The notes beneath the pieces were generated by a model. The model ran no database searches and was not told where the DNA came from. It saw only the letters and a program-made list of their open reading frames with translations. Both the position numbers and the translations under genes were made by a program. From positions 555,501 through 619,500 of the forward strand of contig NC_014472.1 of NCBI RefSeq assembly GCF_000153165.2: a stretch of DNA of 64,000 nucleotides, read 5' to 3'. Source of the DNA: Maribacter sp. HTCC2170. GTDB taxonomy: Bacteria; Bacteroidota; Bacteroidia; Flavobacteriales; Flavobacteriaceae. This document shows positions 19,201-28,074 of the stretch, one piece after another. Within the stretch, counting starts at the first letter, position 1, and each line of letters starts with the position of its first letter.

Positions 19201-19330
19201 TAACGTTTGCACCTGGAATTGGCATTCCAGAATCCCCGTCCGTTATCGTACCGGAAATAGTCTGAGCTACTGCTCCCTGAATAAAGAGCAAAGCAACAAA
19301 CAACAATAAATACTTAAATTTTTGATTCAT
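16214..19330 (-). CDS. susC-like: SusC/RagA-family TonB-linked outer-membrane transporter
   Basis: A 1038-residue barrel transporter importing large oligosaccharides with TonB energy. A signal peptide (LLLFVALLFIQGAVAQ) is followed by a carboxypeptidase-regulatory-like domain (TISGTITDGDSGMPIPGANV, about 24-105) and the plug with LDEVVVTALGIKRERKSLGYA, SGKITGLQVIKG, IVLRGYSS, PLIVVDGTPLD and SAAALYGSRAGNGVILITTK. The C-terminal barrel ends in aromatic residues (FFNVAAKF). Length matches SusC proteins. ATG at 19330 begins the signal directly. A 244-bp gap before it suggests a separate promoter for susCD, though no clean -33/-7 pair was found. Confidence 0.96.
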   Translation of the reverse strand: MNQKFKYLLLFVALLFIQGAVAQTISGTITDGDSGMPIPGANVIEKGTTNGVATDFDGNYTIEVSDSAATLVFSTLGFTSQEISISGRTTINVVLMVDAEMLDEVVVTALGIKRERKSLGYAVQEIKGASIVDAREPNMVNALSGKITGLQVIKGSNGPAGSSKIVLRGYSSLTGDNQPLIVVDGTPLDNFTGSSSEGFWSPSADLGNGLADVNPDDIESLSVLKGASAAALYGSRAGNGVILITTKTGKSNQGLGISYSATTGFQTIFTKPELQSSFGQGSLGAYGEYDSTSWGPRISGQTETGPEQGSVVFDKAYDNVGNYYKNGLSQNHSISIQNQTDSGSYYTSANYLDDEGISPSATLERLNMTARGVSKFGKDKKWTVDTKVQYNKTTANNRPRTGFGSLSQYQTIINFPRSRDITQYSDGVDEFGNQVWYDPNSSQINPYWANERRLSWDSRDRFILTGSLKHEFNDWLNAEVRGGVDMYTTNTESKVFAGTSSNSTYGLGKSTFNEQNYSALLVAAKDNIFGKLGGSVTLGGNLMNTENSRISSNSGTLLVPNLFSLNNGVNPASVSQGFSEKKINSLYGLFQINYDGYFFIDVTGRNDWTSTLSEENRSFFYSSASASLVISDMITNNGGELPSWFTFGKLRGSYAEVGNDLSPYQLYNSFSIGNDSQGNTTASTNNTLLNPDVVNELIKSVEFGLDARFFNNRVGLDIAWYKSNATNQLIDLPLDPFSGFNSKKINAGDIQNKGVEATLKTKILDNDDGLSWHMDVNYSKNENTIEELADDVTEYTLGGFDNFRIRADVGGDYGVIVGTKFLRVEDEASPFFGRILVDGEGLPLATADRHVLGSQVPDALLGVTNMFTYRNFAFSFLFSASIGGEIFSGTNHALQRSGLAAVTTVNGDRGDIVVDGVVDDGAGNLSENTVGATPQNYWAAITGRSGNLGINEANVYDATHYRLRNVNLTYTFDNKFLDRTPFKGLSVGVSANNVWMISNNLNGVDPEAVNGTRSNANGFENLAPPTTRTVFFNVAAKF

Positions 19331-19574
19331 GTTAGTTTTGTTTTGATTAGTTAATTGTTTGAATCTCTAGAATGTTAAAATTATCCTAAGATACGAATTT
19401 TGCGAAATGATAATGGATTTAAAAAAAAATTCGACCAATAACCCTAGTTAAAAGCTAAAGAACAGTAATGCGAAAACGTTTGAATACTAACGCTTGACCA
19501 TCGCAAATAGACCCTTGTTGAAATACTAAAATAATTGAGGACTTAAACTCCAAAAAACATACTATTTCCCCCTA

Positions 19575-21806
19575 CTAATTAACTAGAATCTCATCGGCAA
19601 ATATCCAAGCTGGCGTTCCTGCCGCATGATGCCAATATGGTGGCTGCCCCATATTATTCGCTCTTATTTTCAAATATCGAATATTCTTATTTATCTCTTT
19701 TAGATCAAAATACTGAATATCGTTTACCTTACTTTTTTTGGAGAGCGGATTTTTATTTTCCAACGTTCCCAAAACCTCGAAGTTTTTATTATCCGCAGAG
19801 CCATAATAGGTTACTTTGGTCGGGTAGAAAACAACATGGTTCGTTACTTGTAAAAAAGCCACCGAGATATAGGCTATCTCTTGACTAGTTCCTAAATCAA
19901 CTACGGCTTCCAAATCATTGCCTTCAAAACCTAACCAATTGGCATAAAACCCATTACCACCCAAGGCTCCATCAGTCAATACCTGTGGATCTTCATCGGC
20001 GTATTTCTTTGGCGTTGTCAATAATTGCACTTTTTTGCCCAAAGCAATATTGGGCTGGATGGCAACATCCAAAGCTTTTTGATAAGAACTCAAATATTCG
20101 GCAACCGTGAATCCCATTTCGTTCATCAATAGTATTTCACCCTCGTCTGTGGTCTTTTTGAAATCATTGAGCAATTTTTCAACCAAAGGATTGATTTTCA
20201 TATTCCCGCCTTCATTAACAATAAGTTTAAACTGCTCGGAAATCCCTTTTCTAGAAGCTTCAAGCACTGCATAGTCAATACCTAATCGCGCTCTTTTCAC
20301 TCTTTTTAAAACTTCCGGACTATCATTTATAGCCTTTTCCGCCTTATCAAACAAAATAGAGTATTCTGATAGTAATTCGGCTGATAAAAATGAATCAAAT
20401 GCTTGTGATGGATCACCATATAAAAAGAGGAAAAACTCTGGATCAGCTTTTATTTTTGTGTGCACTAAATCAACATATTGTTTTATAAAATCACCTGCCT
20501 CTTCGTAATAACCGTTCGTAAACTCAGTCACTAACCCATTCAATTCTAATGTAGGATCCCACAAGAGTTTTGCAGTGATATAAGAACGTAATTCAAACAA
20601 TTCACTGGGATTATTACTATGCTGTTCAAAAATCCACTGGGCGCCATTGTTCTTAAATAATTCAATATTGGGTTTAAGTGTGTGGATGTTTGGAAAGGGC
20701 GCTAAAAAATTCGTGAATTGGGTGGTATAGTCCCAAATGCGAATATTATCGGTTAATTTCCCCCAACCTTTTAAGTCTTCAGAAAAATCAGCGCATTTAT
20801 CCTCTATGGGACCACTACGGTCACATTCAATAGAACAAAGTGTTATCAACACATTTTCAGCAGGTTGCGTTTTACACGGCTTCCTTGTATGCTGATAGGC
20901 CAAGGTTGAAATGATTTTATCTGGAAATGCCTCAGCTACCTTGTTCACGAAATGGATCATGGTGCCCGCAGGACTTCCTTCCGCTTTGTCTATGGCACTA
21001 CAGGAATCACATAAACAGTATTGTTGGTTATCATCTTGACTCACAGATATGACCGAAGCTTCAGGGTTTCTTTCAAACATCGCCTTAACAGAATCCTTTA
21101 CAATGCTCAATACAGTTTCATTGGTTAAACACAATTGGGTTGGCAAACGTTTTTCGCCTCGCCAGGCATAAAACTCAGGATTGGATTTATAGAATTTTTC
21201 TTCTGGAACAAATCGGTGGAATGTATGTACCCGAGCTTTGGGAACGTATTTGGGAAATGCTTCATACGTAACTTTCTGCTTATCGGCATAATCATGGTTT
21301 TCATAAAACAACCTTGAATGAACCGTTCTGGTTGTGATTTCTGGAGTAAATGAATAATTGATAGTTAACGGTATTGAAACAGAATTAGACTCTGGAATTT
21401 TTTCAACTGTAGGTGAGTACCATTTGCACCCTAAATAATTTTCCAAAAAAACATAAACTGCATTATTGATTGCCTTATCTGAGCCTCCAGAAATAATCAG
21501 ATTTTCATCTGAGGTGGTGATTTTTAATTGATGAACCCCTAATTCCTCATCATTGATATTGCCGATGTATATTTTGTTTTTAACAGTTTGAGAACTCTCA
21601 TCAACAATATCTAGCCGAGCACCACTAATTTTTTCTAGATAAGCTTGTAATACCTCAGCAGATTTATAAACTTCCTTCGTAGCATCGCCCTTAAAAACAA
21701 TTTCATAGTCCGACACACCATTTTCAACAAGGTTTATCGAGGAATCAGAACAAGAAGTATTTAAGATTACAACAGCAACAAAAGCGATTATTAAATTAAT
21801 TTTCAT
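19575..21806 (-). CDS. DUF4838 (GH163-like) lipoprotein with C-terminal binding domain
   Basis: A 743-residue lipoprotein (lipobox LNTSC, Cys 19). Residues 30-140 look like the N-terminal alpha/beta domain seen in GH20/GH67-type enzymes (AEVLQAYLEKISG, GGSDKAINNAVYVFLENYLGCKWYSP). The DUF4838 core follows with TFHRFVPEEKFYKSNPEFYA and the cysteine motif SVSQDDNQQYCLCDSC. About 600-743 is an F5/8C-like binding domain (WLGFEG ... WIFADEILV). From memory, the CAZy family GH163, whose founder BT1044 is an endo-beta-N-acetylglucosaminidase on complex N-glycans, belongs to this Pfam family. That suits this PUL, but activity is inferred. It is 17 bp downstream of GH18. Confidence 0.85.
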   Translation of the reverse strand: MKINLIIAFVAVVILNTSCSDSSINLVENGVSDYEIVFKGDATKEVYKSAEVLQAYLEKISGARLDIVDESSQTVKNKIYIGNINDEELGVHQLKITTSDENLIISGGSDKAINNAVYVFLENYLGCKWYSPTVEKIPESNSVSIPLTINYSFTPEITTRTVHSRLFYENHDYADKQKVTYEAFPKYVPKARVHTFHRFVPEEKFYKSNPEFYAWRGEKRLPTQLCLTNETVLSIVKDSVKAMFERNPEASVISVSQDDNQQYCLCDSCSAIDKAEGSPAGTMIHFVNKVAEAFPDKIISTLAYQHTRKPCKTQPAENVLITLCSIECDRSGPIEDKCADFSEDLKGWGKLTDNIRIWDYTTQFTNFLAPFPNIHTLKPNIELFKNNGAQWIFEQHSNNPSELFELRSYITAKLLWDPTLELNGLVTEFTNGYYEEAGDFIKQYVDLVHTKIKADPEFFLFLYGDPSQAFDSFLSAELLSEYSILFDKAEKAINDSPEVLKRVKRARLGIDYAVLEASRKGISEQFKLIVNEGGNMKINPLVEKLLNDFKKTTDEGEILLMNEMGFTVAEYLSSYQKALDVAIQPNIALGKKVQLLTTPKKYADEDPQVLTDGALGGNGFYANWLGFEGNDLEAVVDLGTSQEIAYISVAFLQVTNHVVFYPTKVTYYGSADNKNFEVLGTLENKNPLSKKSKVNDIQYFDLKEINKNIRYLKIRANNMGQPPYWHHAAGTPAWIFADEILVN

Positions 21807-21823
21807 GATGGTAGTTTAGATAT

Positions 21824-23032
21824 TTATAGACCTTTCACAGAGGCATCGTACATAGATTTTAAAAGACTGTTCACTTCTTTGGTATCGTTTCCCAATTGCC
21901 AAAACATTATACCTCCTAATTTCTTTTTTAGAGCATATTCTGTTTTCAAACGAACCGAAACGGTATCGTCATAACTAATGAAAATACTGTCTTTTGCACT
22001 ATACAAATAAGGTGCTTCCGCAACGGGATCCCAGTATCTTTTATAATTCTTATTGACTTCAAACTCCTTTCGAATTTGGCTATAGCCACTCCATCCAATA
22101 TGGGAACCTGAATTTTCTTGATACAACCCGTTGTCTTTAGGCGGAACACCTTTCCATGCTCTGCCATAAAACGCTGACCCTATAACAATCTGTTTGGGAT
22201 CAACACCTTGTCCTATGCAAAAATCAACTATACTCTTTACAGACCGTGGTTTAAAAGTATAGCCTCGTTTTTTCATTTCTTCCTTTCTACTTTCCAAAAA
22301 ATCCCAAGCAGGAGTACCTTGAATATGTTCCAGTTTAATTAATCCTAGTGCTGTATGATGGCCTGTAAACGGAGATGTTGAACCAATCTGATCATAGGTC
22401 ATCACATTCATATAATCAACATGTTTCATCACCTCATTGATTTCGACATTCTTATAATACCGTTCCCAACCAGCTGATGCAAAAGTCAAGGTCTGTACCC
22501 TTTTTAAGGTATTCAACCCTTCTCGCAGTTCTTTCATCAACAGCGTGAAATTCTCTTTGTCTTCTGGTCGTGCTCCAGTACCTGCAGCAGGAATGGCAGG
22601 ATATTCCCAATCCATATCCAAACCGTCGAGTTCATACTTGGCATTAAATGCAACAACACTTTCAACAAACTTTTTTCTATTTTCTGCTGTGTGCGCCATA
22701 TCAGAGAAACCATCTGCACCCCAACCTCCACAGGCTATCATTACTTTTAAATCTGGATGACTTTTACGTTGCGCAACCAACTGCTTTAATTTCCCACCAT
22801 TTTCTTCATGCCGAAATTTCATTTCACCATCAATAACATTGGTAAATGAAAAAATAATATGAGTCAATTGCCCCAAGGGAAGTTTTTCAGGTGCATACTC
22901 TTTTTCAGGCACATAGTAAGCCATTACCACGGTAGTACTTTCCTCAACGGTTTTATCAAAGTCAAGATTAAAAGTGAATGAAACGAGTGCGATTCCCAAA
23001 AAAAGGAATCCTAGAATTTTGACGATTTTCAT
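21824..23032 (-). CDS. GH18 glycoside hydrolase (chitinase-like)
   Basis: A 402-residue exported enzyme with an N-terminal signal or anchor (ILGFLFLGIALVSF). The GH18 TIM barrel is complete: KVMIACGGWG near residue 97 (SxGG strand) and DGLDMDWE at 136-143 with the catalytic acid E143 and its partner D141. It also has MNVMTYDQIG, SAFYGRAW and the final GGIMFWQLGNDT. It cleaves beta-1,4 bonds next to GlcNAc with substrate assistance. In this PUL the target could be the chitobiose core of N-glycans rather than chitin, but the sequence pattern (YGRAW insert) is that of ordinary chitinases, so specificity is open. Confidence 0.92.
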   Translation of the reverse strand: MKIVKILGFLFLGIALVSFTFNLDFDKTVEESTTVVMAYYVPEKEYAPEKLPLGQLTHIIFSFTNVIDGEMKFRHEENGGKLKQLVAQRKSHPDLKVMIACGGWGADGFSDMAHTAENRKKFVESVVAFNAKYELDGLDMDWEYPAIPAAGTGARPEDKENFTLLMKELREGLNTLKRVQTLTFASAGWERYYKNVEINEVMKHVDYMNVMTYDQIGSTSPFTGHHTALGLIKLEHIQGTPAWDFLESRKEEMKKRGYTFKPRSVKSIVDFCIGQGVDPKQIVIGSAFYGRAWKGVPPKDNGLYQENSGSHIGWSGYSQIRKEFEVNKNYKRYWDPVAEAPYLYSAKDSIFISYDDTVSVRLKTEYALKKKLGGIMFWQLGNDTKEVNSLLKSMYDASVKGL

Positions 23033-23177
23033 GAGAACGGGTTTTAAATATAAAACTTACTCATTTTAATGAGGATTATCTATATCTATTAGACCGAGGG
23101 CACTTGCGAAAGTATAAACAACAAACTTCAAGTTGTTTACCAAAATGGAAACTCATTTAAAGAACAAACATCAACTT

Positions 23178-25403
23178 TTAATCAATGGTAATTACTGATG
23201 CCTTTACCAATTTTTGATGCTCAATAAAATACCCTTTATGAGCTTTACCATCAATCATGATATTTCTTATAGCTTCTTTGTTAGATTCCCTTTTCGTTTT
23301 GATTTCCAAGGTTTTTCCATTGTAGTATTCGTCATCTAGATGCATTGTGATTTTATCGAATTTAGGTTTCGTAATCGCATAAGATGCTTCAGATGGATTA
23401 ACGGGATAAATCCCCATCATTGATAATACGGCCCACGAAGACATCGTACCTGTATCGTCGTTGCCAGGAATGCCATCAGGACTGTTTTTGAAGTGTTTTT
23501 TTAATAGATCGCGAACCATTTTCTGTGTTCGATACTCTTCCCCTTTTACATAATTGAATAAGTATGGATAGGCAATATCGGGCTCGTTTGCCATATCAAA
23601 TTGGTTCTTATCAAAAACATCTTGCAATCGTTGTGCAAAATTCTTTTGTCCGCCCATTAATCGTATAAGTCCCTTCACATCATGAGTGACCATAAAGGTA
23701 TATTGCCAAGCATTCCCCTCAATAAAACCTAGGTTCTTCTCAAAATTGGCTCCCGATTCAGGGTTATAAGGGGTTAACCAACTGTCATCATCGTTTTTGG
23801 GCCTTAGCAGATTAAACTCCTTATCAAATAAATTACGGTATGAAATAGACCTTTTCGAAAATCGCTTGTAATCTTTTTTATACCCCATTTCCCAAGCAAG
23901 TTGTGCTATGGCATAATCTGTTATATTGTATTCTTGTGTTGTTGATACAGACCCACTTTTAGTAGTTTTTGTTGTTAAATACCCTTTTGTAATATAATCA
24001 TCAATCCCCGGCCGAAGAGGGTTGTCCTTCAATTGGTCGGCACTTTTAACCATTGCCTCATAAGCCTTTTCGACATCAAAATCCCTAATTCCTTTTAAAT
24101 AGGTATCGGCAATGATGATACCTGCTGGATCACCAACCATTGTAGTTGTCTCGGTTGCATTCAATTCCCATTTTGGCAACCATCCACTTTCATCATAGAT
24201 CTGCAACATACTCTTCACCATATTCGATTGTTGCTTTGGGTATACCAAACTCATTAGTTGATGCAGATTTCTGTATGTATCCCATAGTGAAAACACGGTG
24301 TATCGTGTTCCTTTGGTTTTCAAGGTTTCACGCGTCTTCATTTTAGGATAGTCTCCGTTTACATCGTTCAACGTACTTGGGTGTATCAATGTATGATATA
24401 ATGCAGTGTAAAAAATTGTCTTATCATCCTCGCTACCACCTTCAACCTCAATTCTTGAAAGATAGGTGTTCCATTCATCTTGTGCTTCTTGCAACAACTC
24501 CTCAAAAGACTTGTCAGAAGTTTCTTTTTCTAGATTTTCACGTGCGTTTTCAAGACTCACATAAGAAACTCCCACTTTCATTTCAACTTGTGTAGGTTTA
24601 TCAAAATTGTAATGCATATAAGCCCCAATACTGTCCCCAACAACTTCTTTGGTATAGCCTTTCATGATTCGGGTTTTTCCATTATATCCCATCCATTGTG
24701 CCTCTTCACCTTTATATTTTGTTGGTCTTTTCCATACCCCAAATTCAGCGGCAGGTTCTGAAAAACGAGCCACGAAATAAACTGGGTATGCTTCTTCTGG
24801 CTTATAATAACAAAATGAACCTACCGAGCGAACTCCTTCTATTTCGGTAGAGGAAACCACTTTTACACTTGCTCCCTGTTCATTGGTAAGTCCTAAACCT
24901 AAATTGAGCAATATATTTGAATAGCCTTTAGGAAATGAATACTTACTGACCCCTACCCTAGTCGTTGCAGTCGCTTCAACTTTTATATCATATTTATCCA
25001 GTGTGGTCGAATAATACCCAACCTTACTCTCTTCATTGGAATAGGTACTGCCATATTTCAAATAATCGGTCTCTAGCTCCCCAGTAATTGGCATTGCTAG
25101 AATAACCCCTAATTCTGGACACCCAACACCGCTCAAATTCACATGGCTAAACCCCGTTAAAAATTTATTTTCATGAACATAAGGGGTAGACAACCATCGG
25201 CTATCTTTCTCTAATGGTAAATTCTGTGGACCAGCAACATTAAAAGGAGATACATTGGCCATACCACGCACAGCAATTGGCCCTGGGTTTGTTGTGCCAA
25301 AATTTGAAGTACCAATAAACGGATTTACATAGTCAACGGGTTGATATTGACCCATTACCAGTGAAGTTGTCAAACAAAAAAGAAAAATCAATTTATTCCG
25401 CAT
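23178..25403 (-). CDS. GH92 alpha-mannosidase (first of three)
   Basis: A 741-residue exported exo-alpha-mannosidase, with signal peptide LIFLFCLTTSLVMGQ. The GH92 order is complete: VDYVNPFIGT at the start of the mature protein, GFSHVNLSGVGCPE near 85, a beta-sandwich domain, then the (alpha/alpha)6 barrel with YHTLIHPSTLNDVNGDY, SLWDTYRN, EGNAWQYTFMVTHDV and the base motif GIPGNDDTGTMSSW near residue 650. GH92 enzymes are Ca-dependent and inverting, mostly removing alpha-1,2-, 1,3- or 1,6-linked mannose from N-glycans. Unlike the other two copies it lacks a lipobox and keeps the NDDTG form of the base motif. Confidence 0.94.
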   Translation of the reverse strand: MRNKLIFLFCLTTSLVMGQYQPVDYVNPFIGTSNFGTTNPGPIAVRGMANVSPFNVAGPQNLPLEKDSRWLSTPYVHENKFLTGFSHVNLSGVGCPELGVILAMPITGELETDYLKYGSTYSNEESKVGYYSTTLDKYDIKVEATATTRVGVSKYSFPKGYSNILLNLGLGLTNEQGASVKVVSSTEIEGVRSVGSFCYYKPEEAYPVYFVARFSEPAAEFGVWKRPTKYKGEEAQWMGYNGKTRIMKGYTKEVVGDSIGAYMHYNFDKPTQVEMKVGVSYVSLENARENLEKETSDKSFEELLQEAQDEWNTYLSRIEVEGGSEDDKTIFYTALYHTLIHPSTLNDVNGDYPKMKTRETLKTKGTRYTVFSLWDTYRNLHQLMSLVYPKQQSNMVKSMLQIYDESGWLPKWELNATETTTMVGDPAGIIIADTYLKGIRDFDVEKAYEAMVKSADQLKDNPLRPGIDDYITKGYLTTKTTKSGSVSTTQEYNITDYAIAQLAWEMGYKKDYKRFSKRSISYRNLFDKEFNLLRPKNDDDSWLTPYNPESGANFEKNLGFIEGNAWQYTFMVTHDVKGLIRLMGGQKNFAQRLQDVFDKNQFDMANEPDIAYPYLFNYVKGEEYRTQKMVRDLLKKHFKNSPDGIPGNDDTGTMSSWAVLSMMGIYPVNPSEASYAITKPKFDKITMHLDDEYYNGKTLEIKTKRESNKEAIRNIMIDGKAHKGYFIEHQKLVKASVITID

Positions 25404-25462
25404 ATTGTATTTTATTTAGCCAATCCATTTAAAAACAGAGTTTCCGCTCCAAAATTAAATCC

Positions 25463-26674
25463 TTACTCCTCATACGTCAAATATGCAGATACCAACCAAT
25501 GGTTGAGCTGATCGCCTTCATTTGAAGTTGCGGGAATTTTTACGACAAGTTTGTGATTGCCCTTTGCCAAATCCCCAAGACTTACTTTATATGGGTTTAC
25601 CAATGAACCTGGGCACCAATTTGATCTGGATAAATCTGAAGAGGCCAAGCGCTCCTCTATTTCCCTATATTCCTTTTCATGGTTTTTGTTATAAGCAAAA
25701 GCCGTATCCTTCTTGGTCCAAACTCCCGAAGATGGATTGAACCTCCTAAAAGATGCGCAATCATCACGCCAAGGAATAGTATCCAATATTTTGTTATTAT
25801 CAAAAACGACCCGATTAGGCAGTTGAATAAATTCATCCCCACCACTATGCCCCCCATGGCCGGTTGTGGTAACGTATAAATCAACATTTTTATAGCTGTC
25901 GTTAATTGAAAAATCTAGATTCAGGGTAGACTTTGCAAACAGATCAGGTATTTTTTGACCAGCTACATAATATATAGTATTTACCAGTGGCACTACTTTT
26001 AACTTAGGTCTTGTTCTTCCTGAATATTCTAAAGAAAGATCTATGATATAACCTTCCGCTGTCCAAGTATCTATCCAAACACCAATGTAAAAAGTTCCTG
26101 TGACCAATGACTCAAGTTCAGAGATGTCTTTTTCCCAGACCACTTCCTTTTCCCATTTTGGCACATAGACGGGTCTATTGTATTTAACTCTTGGATTTTT
26201 TTGTTCATCACTAAAATGGCCAACGCCAAATGGTGTCATAAAACGTAATAGTTCCACTGGTGGAAAATATGAATCCGTTCGTAAAACACCTAGATAATCC
26301 CCATTGATTCCTGATGTTTCAGGGAATATTTCTTTTCCCAAAGCTACATCCAAGATGTCAATTTGTTCAGGATCGGTCACTACAAAACAAGATCCTGATT
26401 TATCCCATGGATCACCATTGGACCTTAATTGTAATTTTAAAGAAACATCGGTCCCCTTTTCAAAAACAGGCAGCGTTACTTTCTTCAAAACCAAGCGACC
26501 ACTTTGTAATCGTTTTAAGGATATTGTATCTCCGGTTTCACCATTAAAATTTACGGGAACATTCTCAAAAACAGAAATTGACCTAAATCCATCTTGTTCT
26601 TGTCCACTTATTGCCCCTGCAGATAAACAAAATGTCAGTAACCATACTAATTTGAAAAGTCTAATCATTTTCAT
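25463..26674 (-). CDS. PNGase F-like peptide-N-glycosidase (N-glycan amidase)
   Basis: A 403-residue exported protein with signal peptide LVWLLTFCLSAGAISGQ. Its two beta-sandwich halves match PNGase F of Elizabethkingia by recall. DPWDKSGSCFVV (D91) aligns with the catalytic-Asp segment DEWDRYANVYV; RFMTPFGVG aligns with RFITPYWVG; IDTWTAEGYIIDLSLEY aligns with TETWLAKGREYSVDFDIVY. In the second half, GGDEFIQLPNRV (E281) aligns with the E206 segment, and SNWCPG is shared. The accessory glutamate E118 of PNGase F appears as D202 here. The enzyme would cut the GlcNAc-Asn bond and free whole N-glycans from protein. Its place between GH92 and GH29 supports this strongly. Confidence 0.85.
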   Translation of the reverse strand: MKMIRLFKLVWLLTFCLSAGAISGQEQDGFRSISVFENVPVNFNGETGDTISLKRLQSGRLVLKKVTLPVFEKGTDVSLKLQLRSNGDPWDKSGSCFVVTDPEQIDILDVALGKEIFPETSGINGDYLGVLRTDSYFPPVELLRFMTPFGVGHFSDEQKNPRVKYNRPVYVPKWEKEVVWEKDISELESLVTGTFYIGVWIDTWTAEGYIIDLSLEYSGRTRPKLKVVPLVNTIYYVAGQKIPDLFAKSTLNLDFSINDSYKNVDLYVTTTGHGGHSGGDEFIQLPNRVVFDNNKILDTIPWRDDCASFRRFNPSSGVWTKKDTAFAYNKNHEKEYREIEERLASSDLSRSNWCPGSLVNPYKVSLGDLAKGNHKLVVKIPATSNEGDQLNHWLVSAYLTYEE

Positions 26675-26726
26675 TTGTAATAAACTAAAGGATAAAAAAA
26701 TCGATAGGAATTTTTTGTGCTCTTGG

Positions 26727-28073
26727 TTAATTATTCAATTCTACTGCATTGCCATGGCCTCTGTACAATACCAATTCATCTTCAAGGGAAACCTCAACGA
26801 TTGTTACGTATTTGTCCAAGTTCTCATTTTTTGGGAGAGATATTCTAAGGATTCCTGGGATGTTGTTCCAGGCTGCGCCTCCATTTCTAACCGATGTCAA
26901 TTCCTCATCTGAACCAAGAACTTTGATACCGGTTACTTTATTCTGAATTCCCTTTAATTGAATGAAGTTCTTTGGCTCATCGAACAAGCAGAGGTATATT
27001 TTCTTTTTATCCTTGGAAAGCAAAGTAGGCCCAAAAAAATGACCATACGGTAGTCCAGCTGTGGTTTCTTTAACAGCAGTCTTATGTTTATTTATCCATG
27101 TACCCAAAGTTTCTAAGCGCTCCAGTTGCTCCGCGGCAATGGTGCCATCCGGTTTTGGACCAATATTAAGAAGCATATTCCCACCTTTTGAAATTACCTC
27201 AACAAATGTTCTCACGATTTGCGAAATGGGCTTATAATTGGTGTCTGATGGATAATACCCCCAATTGTCGTTCATGGTCATGCAAAACTCCCAAGGGCCC
27301 TCTGGTCTAACAACTGGAACACCTTGTTCTGGGGTTTTATAATCCCCATATTGATTCAATCTCGAATTTACGATTACGTTTGGATTCCACTTTAACAATG
27401 AATCTTTTAACGCTTTAGAACGCCATTGTTCCGCAGACTTTTCCCAATCTCCATCAAACCAATACAAATCCGGGTTGAATTGAGAACTCAACTCCCTCAT
27501 CTGCCCTTGGTTGAACAAGACAAACCGCTCCCAGGCATCCATCTTTTTTTGCCCTTTTTGCGGATAATTCTTCTTTGTATTCGGTCTGGGAAAAACAACA
27601 TCATAATCAGGATGTGACCAATCGCACAAAGAATAATATAATCCCACTTTAAGTCCGTTTGCCCTCAATGCATCAACATAAGGTGCAACAAGATCGCGTT
27701 TTGCGGGAGTTTTGTCCAACACATTCAGATGGCTCAATTTTGTATCCCACAAGGCCACTCCATCATGATGCTTGGTTGTCATCACAACGTAATCAGCTCC
27801 TATTTTTTTAAATAATTGTGCCCATTTGTTTGGGTCATAGTTGGCGGCTGTAAACTTTTTACCCTGTGCCATATAATCATCATAGGCTATCCGCTTATGA
27901 TAAAGAGACCAAGATTCTGTAATGCCGTTCACCCCATAATATCCCCAATGGATAAATACACCCAATTTTGCATCTTCGAACCAATCCAGTCGCTGATTAT
28001 TTTCATTCGTTTGCGCCATTGCAACACCAAACATGAAAAGGCTAAAACAAAACAACAAACTATATTTTCCCAT
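26727..28073 (-). CDS. GH29 alpha-L-fucosidase
   Basis: A 448-residue exported fucosidase with signal peptide LLFCFSLFMFGVAMAQ. GH29 marks are WFEDAKLGVFIHWGYYGV (31-48), TTKHHDGVALWDTKLS (99-114) and the nucleophile segment LYWFDGDWE with D207. A GNMLLNIGPKPDGTI substrate loop follows, then a short C-terminal beta domain. It is a retaining exo-enzyme. In this locus it would remove core or antennal fucose from N-glycans. The linkage cannot be read from the sequence. It starts one base after the end of the upstream GH92 gene and is clearly cotranscribed. Confidence 0.95.
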   Translation of the reverse strand: MGKYSLLFCFSLFMFGVAMAQTNENNQRLDWFEDAKLGVFIHWGYYGVNGITESWSLYHKRIAYDDYMAQGKKFTAANYDPNKWAQLFKKIGADYVVMTTKHHDGVALWDTKLSHLNVLDKTPAKRDLVAPYVDALRANGLKVGLYYSLCDWSHPDYDVVFPRPNTKKNYPQKGQKKMDAWERFVLFNQGQMRELSSQFNPDLYWFDGDWEKSAEQWRSKALKDSLLKWNPNVIVNSRLNQYGDYKTPEQGVPVVRPEGPWEFCMTMNDNWGYYPSDTNYKPISQIVRTFVEVISKGGNMLLNIGPKPDGTIAAEQLERLETLGTWINKHKTAVKETTAGLPYGHFFGPTLLSKDKKKIYLCLFDEPKNFIQLKGIQNKVTGIKVLGSDEELTSVRNGGAAWNNIPGILRISLPKNENLDKYVTIVEVSLEDELVLYRGHGNAVELNN

Positions 28074-28074
28074 C

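Noticed and set aside
21824-23032. GH18 as a dedicated endo-beta-N-acetylglucosaminidase
   Set aside because: Motifs fit general chitinases (DGLDMDWE, YGRAW); context suggests an N-glycan role, but sequence alone does not decide.
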